NCBI RefSeq assembly: GCF_030864355.1
Contig: NC_083395.1
Coordinates: 868,001 to 932,000, forward strand
Length of the DNA stretch: 64,000 bases
Direction: 5' to 3'
Origin: Cutaneotrichosporon cavernicola
Taxonomy: Eukaryota > Basidiomycota > Tremellomycetes > Trichosporonales > Trichosporonaceae
In this document: piece by piece, positions 44,444-54,781 of the stretch
Layout: each line of letters begins with the position of its first letter
Position numbering within the stretch: position 1 is the first letter of the stretch
Translations under genes and position numbers: made by a program
The notes under the pieces: model-generated
The model's database searches: none
Seen by the model: the letters and a program-made list of their open reading frames with translations, nothing else
What the model was told of the DNA's origin: nothing

Positions 44444-46623
44444 ATGTCCCTCCCTGCCCCCGCCCACCCACTCGACCCGCTCAGCCCCGCCGAGATCGCG
44501 GCCGCCGTCGTGGCCGTCAAGGCCCGCGTCGACGAGACCGAGAAGGGCGAGCACCGCACTTGGTTCAAGAGCATCCAGCTCGTCGAGCCTCCCAAGAAGC
44601 TCCTCGCACCGTGGCTCGACCAGTGGCACGCTGCTGGACGCGGTCACCGCAACATCCTCCCTAGGCTGCCGCGTCGCGCGGTCGTGCTTATGGGCATCAA
44701 GCGTCCCCACAGCACTACTTGGAACGGTGAGTTGGCTCTTCCCCATCAGGCTAACCCCCAGAGATCTTCATCACCCTCGACGGCAAGGCCAAGGTCGCCG
44801 AGGTCATCCCCACCCCCACCCACCTCCACGTCCCCCCCGACATGGCCGAGATGGTCGCTGCCGAGGAGGCTCTCCTTGCCCACCCCGAGTTCCAGCGCGT
44901 CCTTGAGAAGATGCAGCTTCCTCCTCACGCCCGCGTCGTTGCCGACGGTTGGATCTACGGCGCCGACTCGACCGAGCAGTCCAAGCGCCACACTCCGTTC
45001 ATGGTCTACCTCAACCTCACCAACGGCGAGCACGAGGACTCTTGCCACTACTCTGCTCCCCTTCCCATTGTCCCCGTCATGAACTCGGACGACTTTTCGC
45101 TCGTTCGCATCGACTACTGCCCCATCTTTGGCACGGGCGAGAAGACTATCCTCGACCTCGACGGCCCCTTCCCGTGGCACCTGTACACTACAAACGAGTA
45201 CGACGCTTCGCTCGTTGAGGCCTCGGGCGTCGCGCTCCGCGACGACGTCAAGCCCTACCGCGTCATCCAGCCCGAGGGTGCCTCGTTCAAGATGGAGGGC
45301 CGTGTGATCAACTGGCAGAAGTGGAGCTTCCACATTGGCTTCAACTACCGTGAGGGCCCCGTTCTCTCCGACATTCGCTACGACGGCCGCAAGGTCTTCT
45401 ACCGCCTCTCGGTGTCGGACATGACTGTTCCCTACAGCGACCCCCGCGCCCCCTTCCACCGCAAGCAGGCGTTTGACCTCGGTGACATTGGTGCTGGTCT
45501 CACCGCCAACTCGCTCCAGCTCGGCTGTGACTGCCTCGGCGAGATCCTGTACCTCGACTTTGACCACTTTGGCGTCAACGGACAGCCCGAGGGCGTCAAG
45601 GGTGCCGTCTGCGTTCACGAGCAGGACGAGGGTCTTGGCTGGAAGCACACCAACTTCCGCACCAACAAGCCCAGCGTTGTCCGTAACCGCGTTTTGGTCA
45701 TTCAGACCATCATCACCGTCGCCAACTACGAGTACATCTTTGCGTGGAAGTTTGACCAGGCTGCCGCGGTCCACCTCGAGACCCGCGCGACTGGTATTCT
45801 CTCGACCGCCGCCATCCTCCCCGGAGAGGTGTCGCCTTACGGCAACGTTGTGTCGCCTGGCTGTCTCGCCACCAACCACCAGCACCTGTTCAGCGTCCGC
45901 ATTGACCCCGCTGTTGACGGCCACAACAACACGGTTGTGCAGGAGGACTCTGTGCCCATGCCTTTCGACAAGAAGAACCCCCCCGAGAACAACAAGTGGG
46001 GTGTCGGCTACACTGTCGAGAAGACTCCCGTTGTCCGTTCGGGTGGCTTTGACGCGGCGCCAGAGAAGAACCGCGTGTTCAAGATCACCAACCCGTCCAA
46101 GATCAACCCGATCTCGGGCAAGCCTGTGTCGTACAAGCTCGTTCCCACGCCTTCGCAGTTGATGGTTGCGCACCCCGACTCGATCCAGTACGCCCGCGCC
46201 GAGTTTGGCGAGCACCACATCTACGTGACCAAGTACCAGGACGGCGAGCTGTACGCCGGTGGCAAGTGGACCAACCAGAGCAACGGCAATGCCGAGGGCA
46301 TGCGCTCCTTCATTGGCCGCAACGACAAGACTGAGAACGAGGACATTGTCGTCTGGCACACGTTCGGCCTGACACACAACCCCCGTGTCGAGGACTTCCC
46401 CGTCATGCCCTGCGAGACGCACGTGTTCAGCATGAAGCCCAACGACTTCTTCTCCAAGAACCCGGCCATCGACGTGCCCCCCTCCACCCAGACGTTCAAC
46501 CAGTCCAAGCTGTTTGACGCCAAGGACTGCTCGGGATGCAAGGACGGCGGCTGCGGGTGCAAGGCAAAGGGCGTGCCGTGCCACTGCAAGGCCGGCGAGT
46601 GCAACCGCACCGGCAAGCTTTAG
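44444..46623 (+). CDS. Copper amine oxidase with Cys-rich C-terminal tail
   Basis: Two exons, 44444-44726 and 44762-46623 (35-nt intron), giving 714 residues. The enzyme oxidises primary amines to aldehydes with release of ammonia and hydrogen peroxide, using Cu(II) and topaquinone. The cofactor Tyr sits in TVANYEY near residue 416; Cu ligands are expected at the His pair in TNHQHLFSVRID and a later His (HTFGLTHNPRVEDFP). The N-terminus DPLSPAEIAAAVVAVKARV is the first D2-type domain. Codon use is strongly biased to C-ending codons compared with neighbours, suggesting high expression. The last 33 residues (from DNA 46524) hold seven Cys in CxxC and CxC spacing (CSGCKDGGCGCK, CHCKAGEC) and end in GKL, a possible weak peroxisomal signal. 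No secretion signal is seen. Confidence 0.95.
46524..46623 (+). other. Metallothionein-like seven-cysteine tail of the amine oxidase
   Basis: This coding segment adds a Gly/Lys/Cys-rich tail with seven Cys (CxxC, CxC, CxC spacing), a pattern seen in small fungal copper metallothioneins, after the end of the catalytic domain near PPSTQTFNQ. Copper binding is inferred from composition only. Confidence 0.6.
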
Positions 46624-46912
46624 AGATTGGCATGGGGATAGAGATTGGGGGATCAGTTGTACGATTGGGCAGTAAGCAATGCATCGTTAGGACTACTGGG
46701 GTGGGGTGGGAGTGGTATTCAGAGGTCAAGTTGGACCATGGTTTAGTGACCCTGCTCCAAAATGACATCTTTAGCCGTGTTCAGATCCGGAATTGAACAG
46801 TGCTACATTGTGCTGTGACACTTCTTCCAAGTCATAATTCATAATCCATATCCATATCCATATCCATATCGTAATGCAATGCAACTAAAATACACACTCT
46901 CATTCTATCCGC
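46624..46912. other. Convergent 3' intergenic region with ATCCAT repeats
   Basis: 289 bases between the amine oxidase gene and the 3' end of the giant minus-strand gene. Four ATCCAT hexamers lie at 46844-46867. No gene is supported. Confidence 0.5.
46844..46867 (+). repeat. Four ATCCAT hexamers
   Basis: A perfect head-to-tail hexamer microsatellite in a convergent 3' region, about 45 bases beyond the stop of the giant minus-strand gene. Confidence 0.9.
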
Positions 46913-49900
46913 CTACGGATGCGGGATATAGTACGGCGCACCCGGCACACCTCCCCCGTAGCCGTATCCCGGCACGACGCCGACGCCGCCGGGGAACACG
47001 GGCCGCAGGCCCATGCCCAGCGGCGCGAGCGGCGGCGCATACCGCACAGGCATGATGGGGAGGTATGATGCCGGGCGGGCGGCCAGCGGAACCAGGGGCG
47101 CCGGAGCCATGGGCACGAGCGGGTGGACGAACGTGCCGGGGTATACGGGGCGGCGGTCGTCGATGTCGGACGGGAGGCGGTGGCGGCGGGGACGCGAGTC
47201 GTCCGAGGATGACGAGTCGCGCCGTTTGCGGTCCTTCTTGTCCCTAGATGATTTGGACGACTTGGAGTTGGAGGATTTCGAGGATTTGGACGACTTGGAC
47301 GACTTGGAGGATCTGGAGCGGATCGAGTCGGCGTCCGAGTCCTTCTTCTTCGAGTCCTTCTCCACCTTCTCGACCTTCTTCTCGACCTTCTTCTCAACCT
47401 TCTCGACAACCTTCTTCTCTGCCGGCACTGGCCCCGGCACAGTCGGTGCCTCCTCCTTCTTGGCCTCCTCCTTCTTGTCCATGGTTATCACGATGCTCAC
47501 GGCTGGTGGCGGCGTGGACACCCTCTGGGCCTCCGGCGTGGGAGCTGGAGGTGTGACGACAGGGATAGATGCTGGGACCGGGGCTGGCGCAGGCGCAGGC
47601 TCAGGCTCAGGCGCCTTCTGCGAGACGGTGATCGTGTCGTTGCCCGCCCGGATCGTGATCTCGGGCTCCTTCTCCACTGGCGCAGGAGCTGGAGCAGGAG
47701 CAGGAGCGGCGGCCGTGGCGGCCGCAGGAGGAGCCGGAGTGGGTGCGGGTGCTGGCGCTGGCGCTGGCGCAGCCACGGGCTCCTTTGGTGCCTCCTTGGA
47801 TACTGTAATCGTGCCCTTGCCGATGGTGATCTGGGTACCCTTGACGGAAGCCGGTGCTGATGGGGCCGGAGCAGGAGCAGGGGCAGCGACTGGAGCAGGC
47901 GGCGGTGGAGGAGCCTTCGGAGCAGGCGGAACGGGCGGAGCTTGTCGGGCTTTGGGGGCCGGCGGGGCCGGCGTTGGAGCTGGAGCTGCCACCGGAGCGG
48001 TGGGAGCAGGGGCCGGCGCGGGCGCCTTTTCCTTCCCCCTACCCTTACCGCCGTCACCAACAGTCACGTTGATGCTCCCATTCGCAACCTCGACCTTGAC
48101 AGGAGGGCCGGGGCTCGTCTTCGCTGCCGGGGTATCCTTCTTGGGCGGGCCGGGGGAGGCCTTCTGGGCTGGCGTCGGCGTCGGTGTCTGGGCCACAGGT
48201 GGCCCTGCCGCGGTCTGTCGCGCGGGCGTGGGTGGACTGGGAAGGGGACGAGGTGGGCCCGGAACGGCGCGTGCGGCGGGAGTGGGCGAGCCGGGCGGCG
48301 TGCATTTTGTTGGGGTGGGGAGGCGACTGCGTCTCTTGGGTGACGGAGGAGTAAAAGACTTGTAGTCGACCATGGCGATTGGCGCCATGCCGGCCTTGGT
48401 TCCGGGCTCTTCCTTCTTCTCCTCCTCCTTGTCCTTGTCCTTCTCTTCGGCCTTGACAGACCCCTCAGAACGCGCACGCTCAGCACGCGCACTTGCGAGC
48501 ATTATCCGCTCGACGTCGGATGCGGACGTGCCGTGCGGAATCGAGAGCTCAACCGTCACGCGCTTCGTAATGTCCGATGGCCGCTTGGGGATGAACGGCG
48601 GGACGGGGAAGGACGCAATGATCGGCGCAGACGGTATCGCCTCGACCATACATACTGGGGGAGACGGGGCGTGGGCGCAGACGGTTGCTGGCGTTGCTGG
48701 TTTGGCTGGGGCTGGGGCTGGGGCTGGGGCTGGGGCTGGGGCTTGAGCCACAGCCACGGCGACACAGGGCTTCGGCGCCTCCTTGGGCCCAACGGGCTTC
48801 GGTACCTTGGACGGCGCAGGGGCGGGGGCGGGGGCAGGGGCGGAGACGGTGGCAGGAGCAGCCTTGACGGAGGGAGCCTTGACGCTACCAGCCTTGGCGG
48901 GGTCGCCGCAGGCAGGCGAGGCGGGGGTGGCGGCCGGCGCCACCTTGGGCATCGGGAGAGGCTTGGGCGCGGGAGTCTCCGGCGCGGGAGTCTCCTTGAC
49001 CGAGGGAGCCTTGGGAGGGGCCTCTTTGACCGAGGGAGCTTTGGGCGTCTCCTTGACCGAGGGAGGCTTGGCGGGGCACTCCTTGACTGACGGAGCCTTG
49101 GCAGGAGTTTCCTTAACAGATGGAGCCTTGGGTGACTCTTTGACTGAGGGAGTCTTGACGGATGGAGCCTTGGGAGCCTCGGTGATGGATGGTGTCACCT
49201 CCTTGATAGACGGAGTCTTGACAGATTTGGACGTCTTGACAGACTCTGCTTTGGACGACGACGACTCGCGAATGACCTCCTTTGTCACCTCCCTGATCTC
49301 CTTTGTTTTCCTGGTGACCTCCTTTGTTGTGGTCACGGACCGCTCCGACGACGCCCTGGACCCTGCCTCTGACGCAGCCTTGACGGACTCGACCTTCTCC
49401 TTGACCGACGCGTGCTTGGGCGACTCGGCGAACTTGGGAGTGTCGTTCTTGACCTCCTTGAGCTTGGGCGACTCGGCCTGGTCCTTGGTTGCGGACTTGG
49501 AAGACTCGGCCTTCTCTTTGACCGACTCGGCCTTGGCAGGCTTGGGAGATTCGGCTTTGGCGGGCTTGGGCGACTCGGCCTTGGTGACGGGCTTGGGATC
49601 TTCCTTGACCGACGCGGGCTTGGGCTTGGACGACTCCTTGACAGAGGGCGCCTTGTCCGAGTCGGCCTTGGCGGGCTCAACCACTGCCGCCTTGGGCTTG
49701 GGAGAGCCAATGGTCACCGCCTTGGGCTTTGGTGGCGAGTCCTTGACTGATGGTGTCTTGGGCCTTGCCGCGTCCTTGATGGACGGTGCCTTTGGTTTAG
49801 GCGAGTCCTTAACGGAAGGCGCCTTTGGCGAGTCCTTGATAGATGGTGCCTTGGACGACCTGGACGACTTGGACGACTTGGACGACTTGGACGACTCGGA

Positions 49901-51253
49901 CCTCCGGCTGGACGACGACTCGGGCCGCCTCTTTTCGGGGTTTACGACGACGCTGGTCGTCGTGCGCACAGAGATCGAGGACATCTCGGGCACCTCAAAC
50001 TCGATGTCCTCGCCAGGTGTTTCGAGTGGGGTACAGAATGGTGCGTCTGATGATGTTGAAGTGGAATGTGTCGAGTTGAAGTCTGGTTCGTCTAGTTCGT
50101 CTTGCTCGTCGAGTGGAGTGTCAAACAGTGCGTTTACGATCGGTTTGGGTGGTGATTGTCCGTCGGGAGATACCGCCTTTGTTGGAGTGACGGGGGGCGA
50201 GACTTGGGGCGAAACGCTTTGACCACCACTCGAACCAAAAGATTCAGTAACCTTTGGCTTCTCAACAGCCGCGACGGCCAACGAAACGGTTCCGGGCCGA
50301 ATAACTTGGGTCGACGGCCGACGTTCAAGCTTGCGCCCAAAGAGCTTGAGGCTGAGCCGCTTCTTGCCCTTATCCGAGGGTGTTGAGGAGGGCGACGGGG
50401 TGGACGGGGTGGACGGGGATGTCGGGGATTCGGTGAGGAAATCGTACGCGCTCATCCTGCGCGAGGGACTTGCAGGTTCTGGCTGCGACTTTTCGGGCGT
50501 GACTTGGCGGCTCGTCTTGTTTCGAAGTGCGCGCAGTCCCTTACCAATGGAAAAAGAACGCTTCATTTCCCCCTCCCTCTCCTTCTGGGGCGACAGAAAG
50601 GAGGGGAGGTGCAACGTGCTGCTCGCCGCCCGCTCGTTGGAGTTTTGAAGAGCATGCAGTTGGAGGTTGGGGGTAGATGCGGCTGGCGGGGTCACTGGCG
50701 TCTTCTTCCTCCCGATGGAAAACTTGCGTCGCCTTCCCTCCCCACTAGACATTTTGCGCACCCGAGGCTCAATTGCTGCCGAGAGGTCGACTACGCTCTC
50801 GACGAATTTGCCCAGCAGCTCGGAATGCGCAAACCTCTTGCGGCTGTATGGCGAGGTCGAGGGGTCAAATTCCGGCTCGTGGATGCGCGGAAAGTCGGCG
50901 AGCTGGACCTTTGGAGTGTATGGTGATGGTGAGTGTGAGTGCGAAAAGAGGGGTGCGGGAGTCGCACATGGTCCGTGGGAGTGTTGACGCTCGCGCGCGA
51001 CTTCGTCTTCCAATGTACGGTCGCGTTCTTCATAGTCTGTTGCGAGGGCGCGGACACTGACTCGCGGCGAGCCGGTGGGGTCGACGAGGACGGGGTCGGG
51101 GGGGAAGGGGACGGTGGTCGTGATGGGGGAAGAGACGGAGCGGGGGATTCTGGGATGGGAGGGATGGGCAGGATGGGCGGGTTGGGAGGGGTAAGATGTG
51201 TGAGATGGGCTTGCGCCCAGATCGAGACCGAGCGCCGACTGCTGTATTGTCAT
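46913..51253 (-). CDS. Giant intronless low-complexity protein, unknown family
   Basis: One exon of 1446 residues from the Met of MTIQQSALGLDLG; the frame is open 28 codons further upstream. No known domain is recognised. Layout: residues 1-330 contain five basic phospho-type motifs (RRKFSIG, KRSFSIG, RRMSAYD, KRLSLK, ERRPSTQ); about 450-830 is a long KAPSVKE/SPKP array; about 1000-1300 is Pro/Ala-rich and interrupted by short beta-strand-like motifs (ITIGKGTITVSKEAP, ITIRAGNDTITVSQKAP, GSINVTVGDGG); then a Lys/Glu stretch, a SSKSSKSS tract and a Gly/Tyr/Pro-rich end. It is probably disordered and heavily phosphorylated, for example a cortical or scaffold protein. That is inference. Long opposite-strand frames are by-products of the repeats. 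Confidence 0.7.
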   Translation of the reverse strand: MTIQQSALGLDLGASPSHTSYPSQPAHPAHPSHPRIPRSVSSPITTTVPFPPDPVLVDPTGSPRVSVRALATDYEERDRTLEDEVARERQHSHGPCATPAPLFSHSHSPSPYTPKVQLADFPRIHEPEFDPSTSPYSRKRFAHSELLGKFVESVVDLSAAIEPRVRKMSSGEGRRRKFSIGRKKTPVTPPAASTPNLQLHALQNSNERAASSTLHLPSFLSPQKEREGEMKRSFSIGKGLRALRNKTSRQVTPEKSQPEPASPSRRMSAYDFLTESPTSPSTPSTPSPSSTPSDKGKKRLSLKLFGRKLERRPSTQVIRPGTVSLAVAAVEKPKVTESFGSSGGQSVSPQVSPPVTPTKAVSPDGQSPPKPIVNALFDTPLDEQDELDEPDFNSTHSTSTSSDAPFCTPLETPGEDIEFEVPEMSSISVRTTTSVVVNPEKRRPESSSSRRSESSKSSKSSKSSRSSKAPSIKDSPKAPSVKDSPKPKAPSIKDAARPKTPSVKDSPPKPKAVTIGSPKPKAAVVEPAKADSDKAPSVKESSKPKPASVKEDPKPVTKAESPKPAKAESPKPAKAESVKEKAESSKSATKDQAESPKLKEVKNDTPKFAESPKHASVKEKVESVKAASEAGSRASSERSVTTTKEVTRKTKEIREVTKEVIRESSSSKAESVKTSKSVKTPSIKEVTPSITEAPKAPSVKTPSVKESPKAPSVKETPAKAPSVKECPAKPPSVKETPKAPSVKEAPPKAPSVKETPAPETPAPKPLPMPKVAPAATPASPACGDPAKAGSVKAPSVKAAPATVSAPAPAPAPAPSKVPKPVGPKEAPKPCVAVAVAQAPAPAPAPAPAPAKPATPATVCAHAPSPPVCMVEAIPSAPIIASFPVPPFIPKRPSDITKRVTVELSIPHGTSASDVERIMLASARAERARSEGSVKAEEKDKDKEEEKKEEPGTKAGMAPIAMVDYKSFTPPSPKRRSRLPTPTKCTPPGSPTPAARAVPGPPRPLPSPPTPARQTAAGPPVAQTPTPTPAQKASPGPPKKDTPAAKTSPGPPVKVEVANGSINVTVGDGGKGRGKEKAPAPAPAPTAPVAAPAPTPAPPAPKARQAPPVPPAPKAPPPPPAPVAAPAPAPAPSAPASVKGTQITIGKGTITVSKEAPKEPVAAPAPAPAPAPTPAPPAAATAAAPAPAPAPAPVEKEPEITIRAGNDTITVSQKAPEPEPAPAPAPVPASIPVVTPPAPTPEAQRVSTPPPAVSIVITMDKKEEAKKEEAPTVPGPVPAEKKVVEKVEKKVEKKVEKVEKDSKKKDSDADSIRSRSSKSSKSSKSSKSSNSKSSKSSRDKKDRKRRDSSSSDDSRPRRHRLPSDIDDRRPVYPGTFVHPLVPMAPAPLVPLAARPASYLPIMPVRYAPPLAPLGMGLRPVFPGGVGVVPGYGYGGGVPGAPYYIPHP

Positions 51254-51909
51254 TCTTGGGGAGTGAGGATGAGTGGGTGAGTGGGTGAGTTGCCAGAAAG
51301 ACTGGTATACATATGTGACTGGGAGCCAACGAGCCAACGAACCAACAGACGCCGTTCGCGTCCGTCCTCGGCGTGCATAGGGGATCTTGCATCCTACCAG
51401 TCGGCAGAGAGGATCGCCGGGGCCTCCCGGTTGACCGGGTGGTAAGCGGCTGGGAGCTGTGAGCTGGGAACAAAGGTGTGTTGAAGAGGTGACTACCTCT
51501 GTGATATGGGGCGTGCGTGGAAGGGCAGGAACAATGGCGAGTGGACAATGGGTGGTTTGGCGACAAACTTGACACCCATGGCGACCTAAGGTTTCAGGCC
51601 GCGCCTAACAGCTTGAATCAAGCATTGTCTTGCTAACAATGACAATGACTCGGGAATAGTAACACCGACGCGTCGTAACGTCCCCTACACATGATGCTGG
51701 TGTCATCAGGAATTAGACATGCTTTGTGAATGATACATGTACAGGTGCGGTGAATTTCGCTTTCGCTTTGCTGGCACTCGGGCATTTTCTCTCAGACCCT
51801 ACCCCCACCTGGCCCCGCTGCCGAACACCTCGGCGTCCCGTCTCCCCCGCTTGCCCCGCTAGTAACGCCGGCGCGGCGCCGTCGGGTCGGCCGTAAAGTA
51901 TGTCACGCC
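51254..51909. promoter_or_regulatory. Promoter side of the giant low-complexity gene
   Basis: 656 bases between the giant gene start and the SLX4-like 3' end. No gene is supported; short frames on both strands lack family resemblance. Confidence 0.45.
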
Positions 51910-54329
51910 CTAGTGCGTCAGCCCGTCTCGCACCAACATATATACCTTGAGGTCCAGGAACTTTTTCAGGCGCGGCCGCCAGCCACGCGAGTTGATGCCA
52001 GCAGCAACCGCGTGGGAAACGAGCTCGTCAAAGGGCAGAGGCTCGTACCGGAGGATACGGGCGTAGAGGGCATCGTCGGATGTGAGGAGGTTGTAAAACA
52101 GAATGTCGAGGGCCGGGTCGGGCCCAACGGGACCAACGGCTTCATCATTGGCTGCCTTGGTCTTCAACTTTGGCTTCGGCTTGGTTTGTTTTCCCTTGTT
52201 CTTTGTCCGAGACTTGGGCGCCGGGTGCAGCGCAGCCCAGCACTCCGTCGCGAGCTTCACCAGTACCTTGCGATCCTTTGACGGACGATACCCGTACCCC
52301 TTGACCAGATGCTTAAGTTAGGCACTGGCAACTACATCAGAAACTCACCTGTAGCTTTGGAATGTCCCAGTTATTGTAGACTGGCATCCTATTGCTACTG
52401 CCACTGGACGCCTCGTCGTCACTTCCGTCGATGTCATGAACCTCGTAATCGTCTTCCCCGAGCTCCTCGTCCTCCTCTTCATCCTCATCCTCCTCGTCCC
52501 CCTCGTCCCCCTCGTCTTCATACTCACTCCCCTGGCCCTGCTCCACAAACCGTACCTCGTCGCCGTCGTCGTACTCCCCATCCCACACGAGAACGGCGTC
52601 CCCACCCCATTCGATATCGTCCCCACCCCATTCGATATCAGACAGCTTGAGACCTGCGTCGCTTCTCGAAACTGACGGGGCGACACTCTCCGCATCTACC
52701 TCGTGGTCGTCTGGACTGTGGTACTCCCAGTCCGGCCCGGGATCAAACTCAAGCACCGCCCCATCGCCATATTCCCAGTCAAACGGCGAGTACGCGCGTG
52801 GCGGCGAGGGAGAAGACGAGCAAAGGTCAATGACCTCTTGCTGGGCGCGCCGAGTCGGTGATCCAGGCGAGGGGCCGGGGCTCGAGATGACCAATCTTCC
52901 AAGCGTACTGGACGGCGTACACATGTCATCACCGTTATCGCTGTCCGATCGCGGCGGCGATGGCCTCGCGCCGCCGCTGCCTCGCCTCTTCGACGCCAGC
53001 CTCGACAGCCTCTGCGAGTCGCCGGCGGCGCTCCGGGTCGAGTCCCCCCGCGGTGTGACGGGGCCGGCTCCCTGCGGGCTGCGGGCCGACCCCATGGCGA
53101 AAGGGCTGAGAGTACCCTCCTCCTTGGAATGTACGACGGGCTGGGGGCGTCTGTGGAGGAGATGAGGAAGCCTCGCAAGGCCGCTGGGACGAAAAGTGGA
53201 AACCATCGCCTGCCTCCAGTCCCACTTCCGAGGTGTATTGGGAGAGCGCGATGTGTGCGCGCTGAGTTTGGGTGGCTTCCTCCTCTGCGAAAGAGTAGCG
53301 CATGGCCTGGGAGAGACCGATGAGCGGAGGTGCTTGTGGGAGGAGGTTTGACATTGCGGAACGGGTACGAGGTGGACGCGAGTACTCAGTTGAGAGCGAC
53401 GACTCGCCGAGCGGCTGTGTCGAGAGGAGGGGTGACGAGGAGAGCGAGTGTGCCGGGGACAGCTGGGTCGCTTCGGGGTCTGGGGTGACGCTGCGCGAGA
53501 GATAGCGAGACTGACGCATTGGACTGACGCCGACGACCTCCACGACACGGAGATCCACCTCGTCGCTCCACCCTTCGCGAGAGTAGCTCGCGCGGACAGT
53601 GGTGTTCCGTAGTACACGCTTCGGCTTGGGCACGAGGTCGGGGAAGGAGCTCAGGAGGTCGTCCGCGGCCGCCGCGGCATTCGTACGGCGACGCAAGAGG
53701 GTCAACTCCTGCACTGGTCCTTCGAGGGCTGTGGAGATGAGCACCTCGAGATCTGGCGGAAGGTTTGGTGGGCGGAACGCAGGTGGGAGACAGGTCGAGA
53801 CGTGTCGCTGCTGTCAGCTACCAAGCACAGTATCGAAGCTCACCCAGCGCGCAGCGCCGCTCTCGGCCTTTTTGAAGTCGCGTTGACAGAGCACGCATTT
53901 GGGTAGCTCTTTCAGTATCGCGGTCTTGGGTAGCCACTCTGGGACGGGAAGGGGTTGACGCGGTGTGGACGATAGGAAGGGCGTCGCGATGGTAGTGGAC
54001 GCCGACGAAGTGGAGCCTAGCGAAGCGGTTGGGACCGAGGCGCTCGATGCGGTCGAGGTGGTTTTCCGTAACGGCCGCGCTCCGGCGAATGCGAAGCGGC
54101 TAGTGAGTTGGCGGACCTTTTCCTCTCGCACGAACACGACCTCATCATCCTCGTCTGGCGTCTTCTGTTTCTTGACGCGCCGTTTCGATGAGCGTGAGGG
54201 TCCAGCTCGCCCAGACAGCGGCTGCGACGAGGCCGATCGGGTACGCCTCAACGATACTGGAGGCGAGTCGAGGGCGATGGGCTCGTCCGAGTCCGAGTCC
54301 GAGTCGTCTACCAGGACGTGTCGGGGCAT
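51910..54329 (-). CDS. SLX4-like structure-specific endonuclease subunit
   Basis: Exons 54329-53844, 53807-53116, 53078-52349 and 52311-51910, giving 769 residues. A CxxC...HxxxxC zinc site near residue 145 (KCVLCQRDFKKAES then RWRHVSTC) is completed only by splicing, as in the SLX4 UBZ-type finger. The C-terminus has the conserved SLX4 end: LQHLVKGYGYRPSKDRKVLV, KLATECWAAL, LYARILRYEPLPFDELVSH, GINSRGWRPRLKKFLDLK. SLX4 scaffolds the SLX1 nuclease and processes branched DNA in the nucleus. Acidic, Ser-rich disordered sequence lies between. The join between exons 2 and 3 is weak: the frame must change between 53115 and 52935, and the best splice is a 37-nt intron with a GTACTC donor, so a frameshift cannot be excluded. 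The start avoids an upstream in-frame Met. Confidence 0.72.
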
Positions 54330-54781
54330 ATTTCTATGCTGTGGTAACGTTGTTGTTATTGCAGTTCGCCACCCAGTCGCGTCAACTTGGCTGCGGAACC
54401 AAACACACGTGATGGAGTCGGAGATCGGACATGTCCGTGGCAAGGTGGCTGCGTCATGTCCCGGAGCAGCCGGTGCGCACTGATCGCCAGAGCACCATAT
54501 GTTGGTGGCGGCCGACGCAGTGAAGGGAAATGCAAAGTAATTCAGAGAGCCCAGACTGCTAGAGACAATGCACTAGACTAATGCCATTGATACAGATCTT
54601 GTACGCCATGGGAAATGGGAAATGGGAGGAGAGAAGGGAGAAGAGGGCAAGGTGACAGCCCAAAGGACAAAGGGAAGCGGCTCGTGCGGATCGCGCGGCG
54701 CTACTGTATCCCTCCATCCATCACCAACTATCCTTTCCTGACACATCCACATCCACATCAACACCCACACCCACATCCACA
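54330..54781. promoter_or_regulatory. Divergent promoter of SLX4-like and MATH-BTB genes
   Basis: 452 bases between two divergent starts. The last 40 bases before 54782 repeat CCACATCCACATC-type units and form a C/A-rich leader. No TATA box is evident. Confidence 0.45.

Noticed and set aside
44746..46584. 612-codon open frame on the minus strand
   Set aside because: It is fully antisense to the copper amine oxidase, whose motifs are unmistakable. The Val/Leu/Asp-rich composition is what the complement of strongly biased C-ending codons gives.
47013..50222. Two plus-strand open frames of 450 and 479 codons
   Set aside because: They mirror the repeated Pro/Ala and PSVKE coding repeats of the uninterrupted minus-strand gene and consist of Gly/Ala or Leu/Thr/Asp low complexity without any domain.
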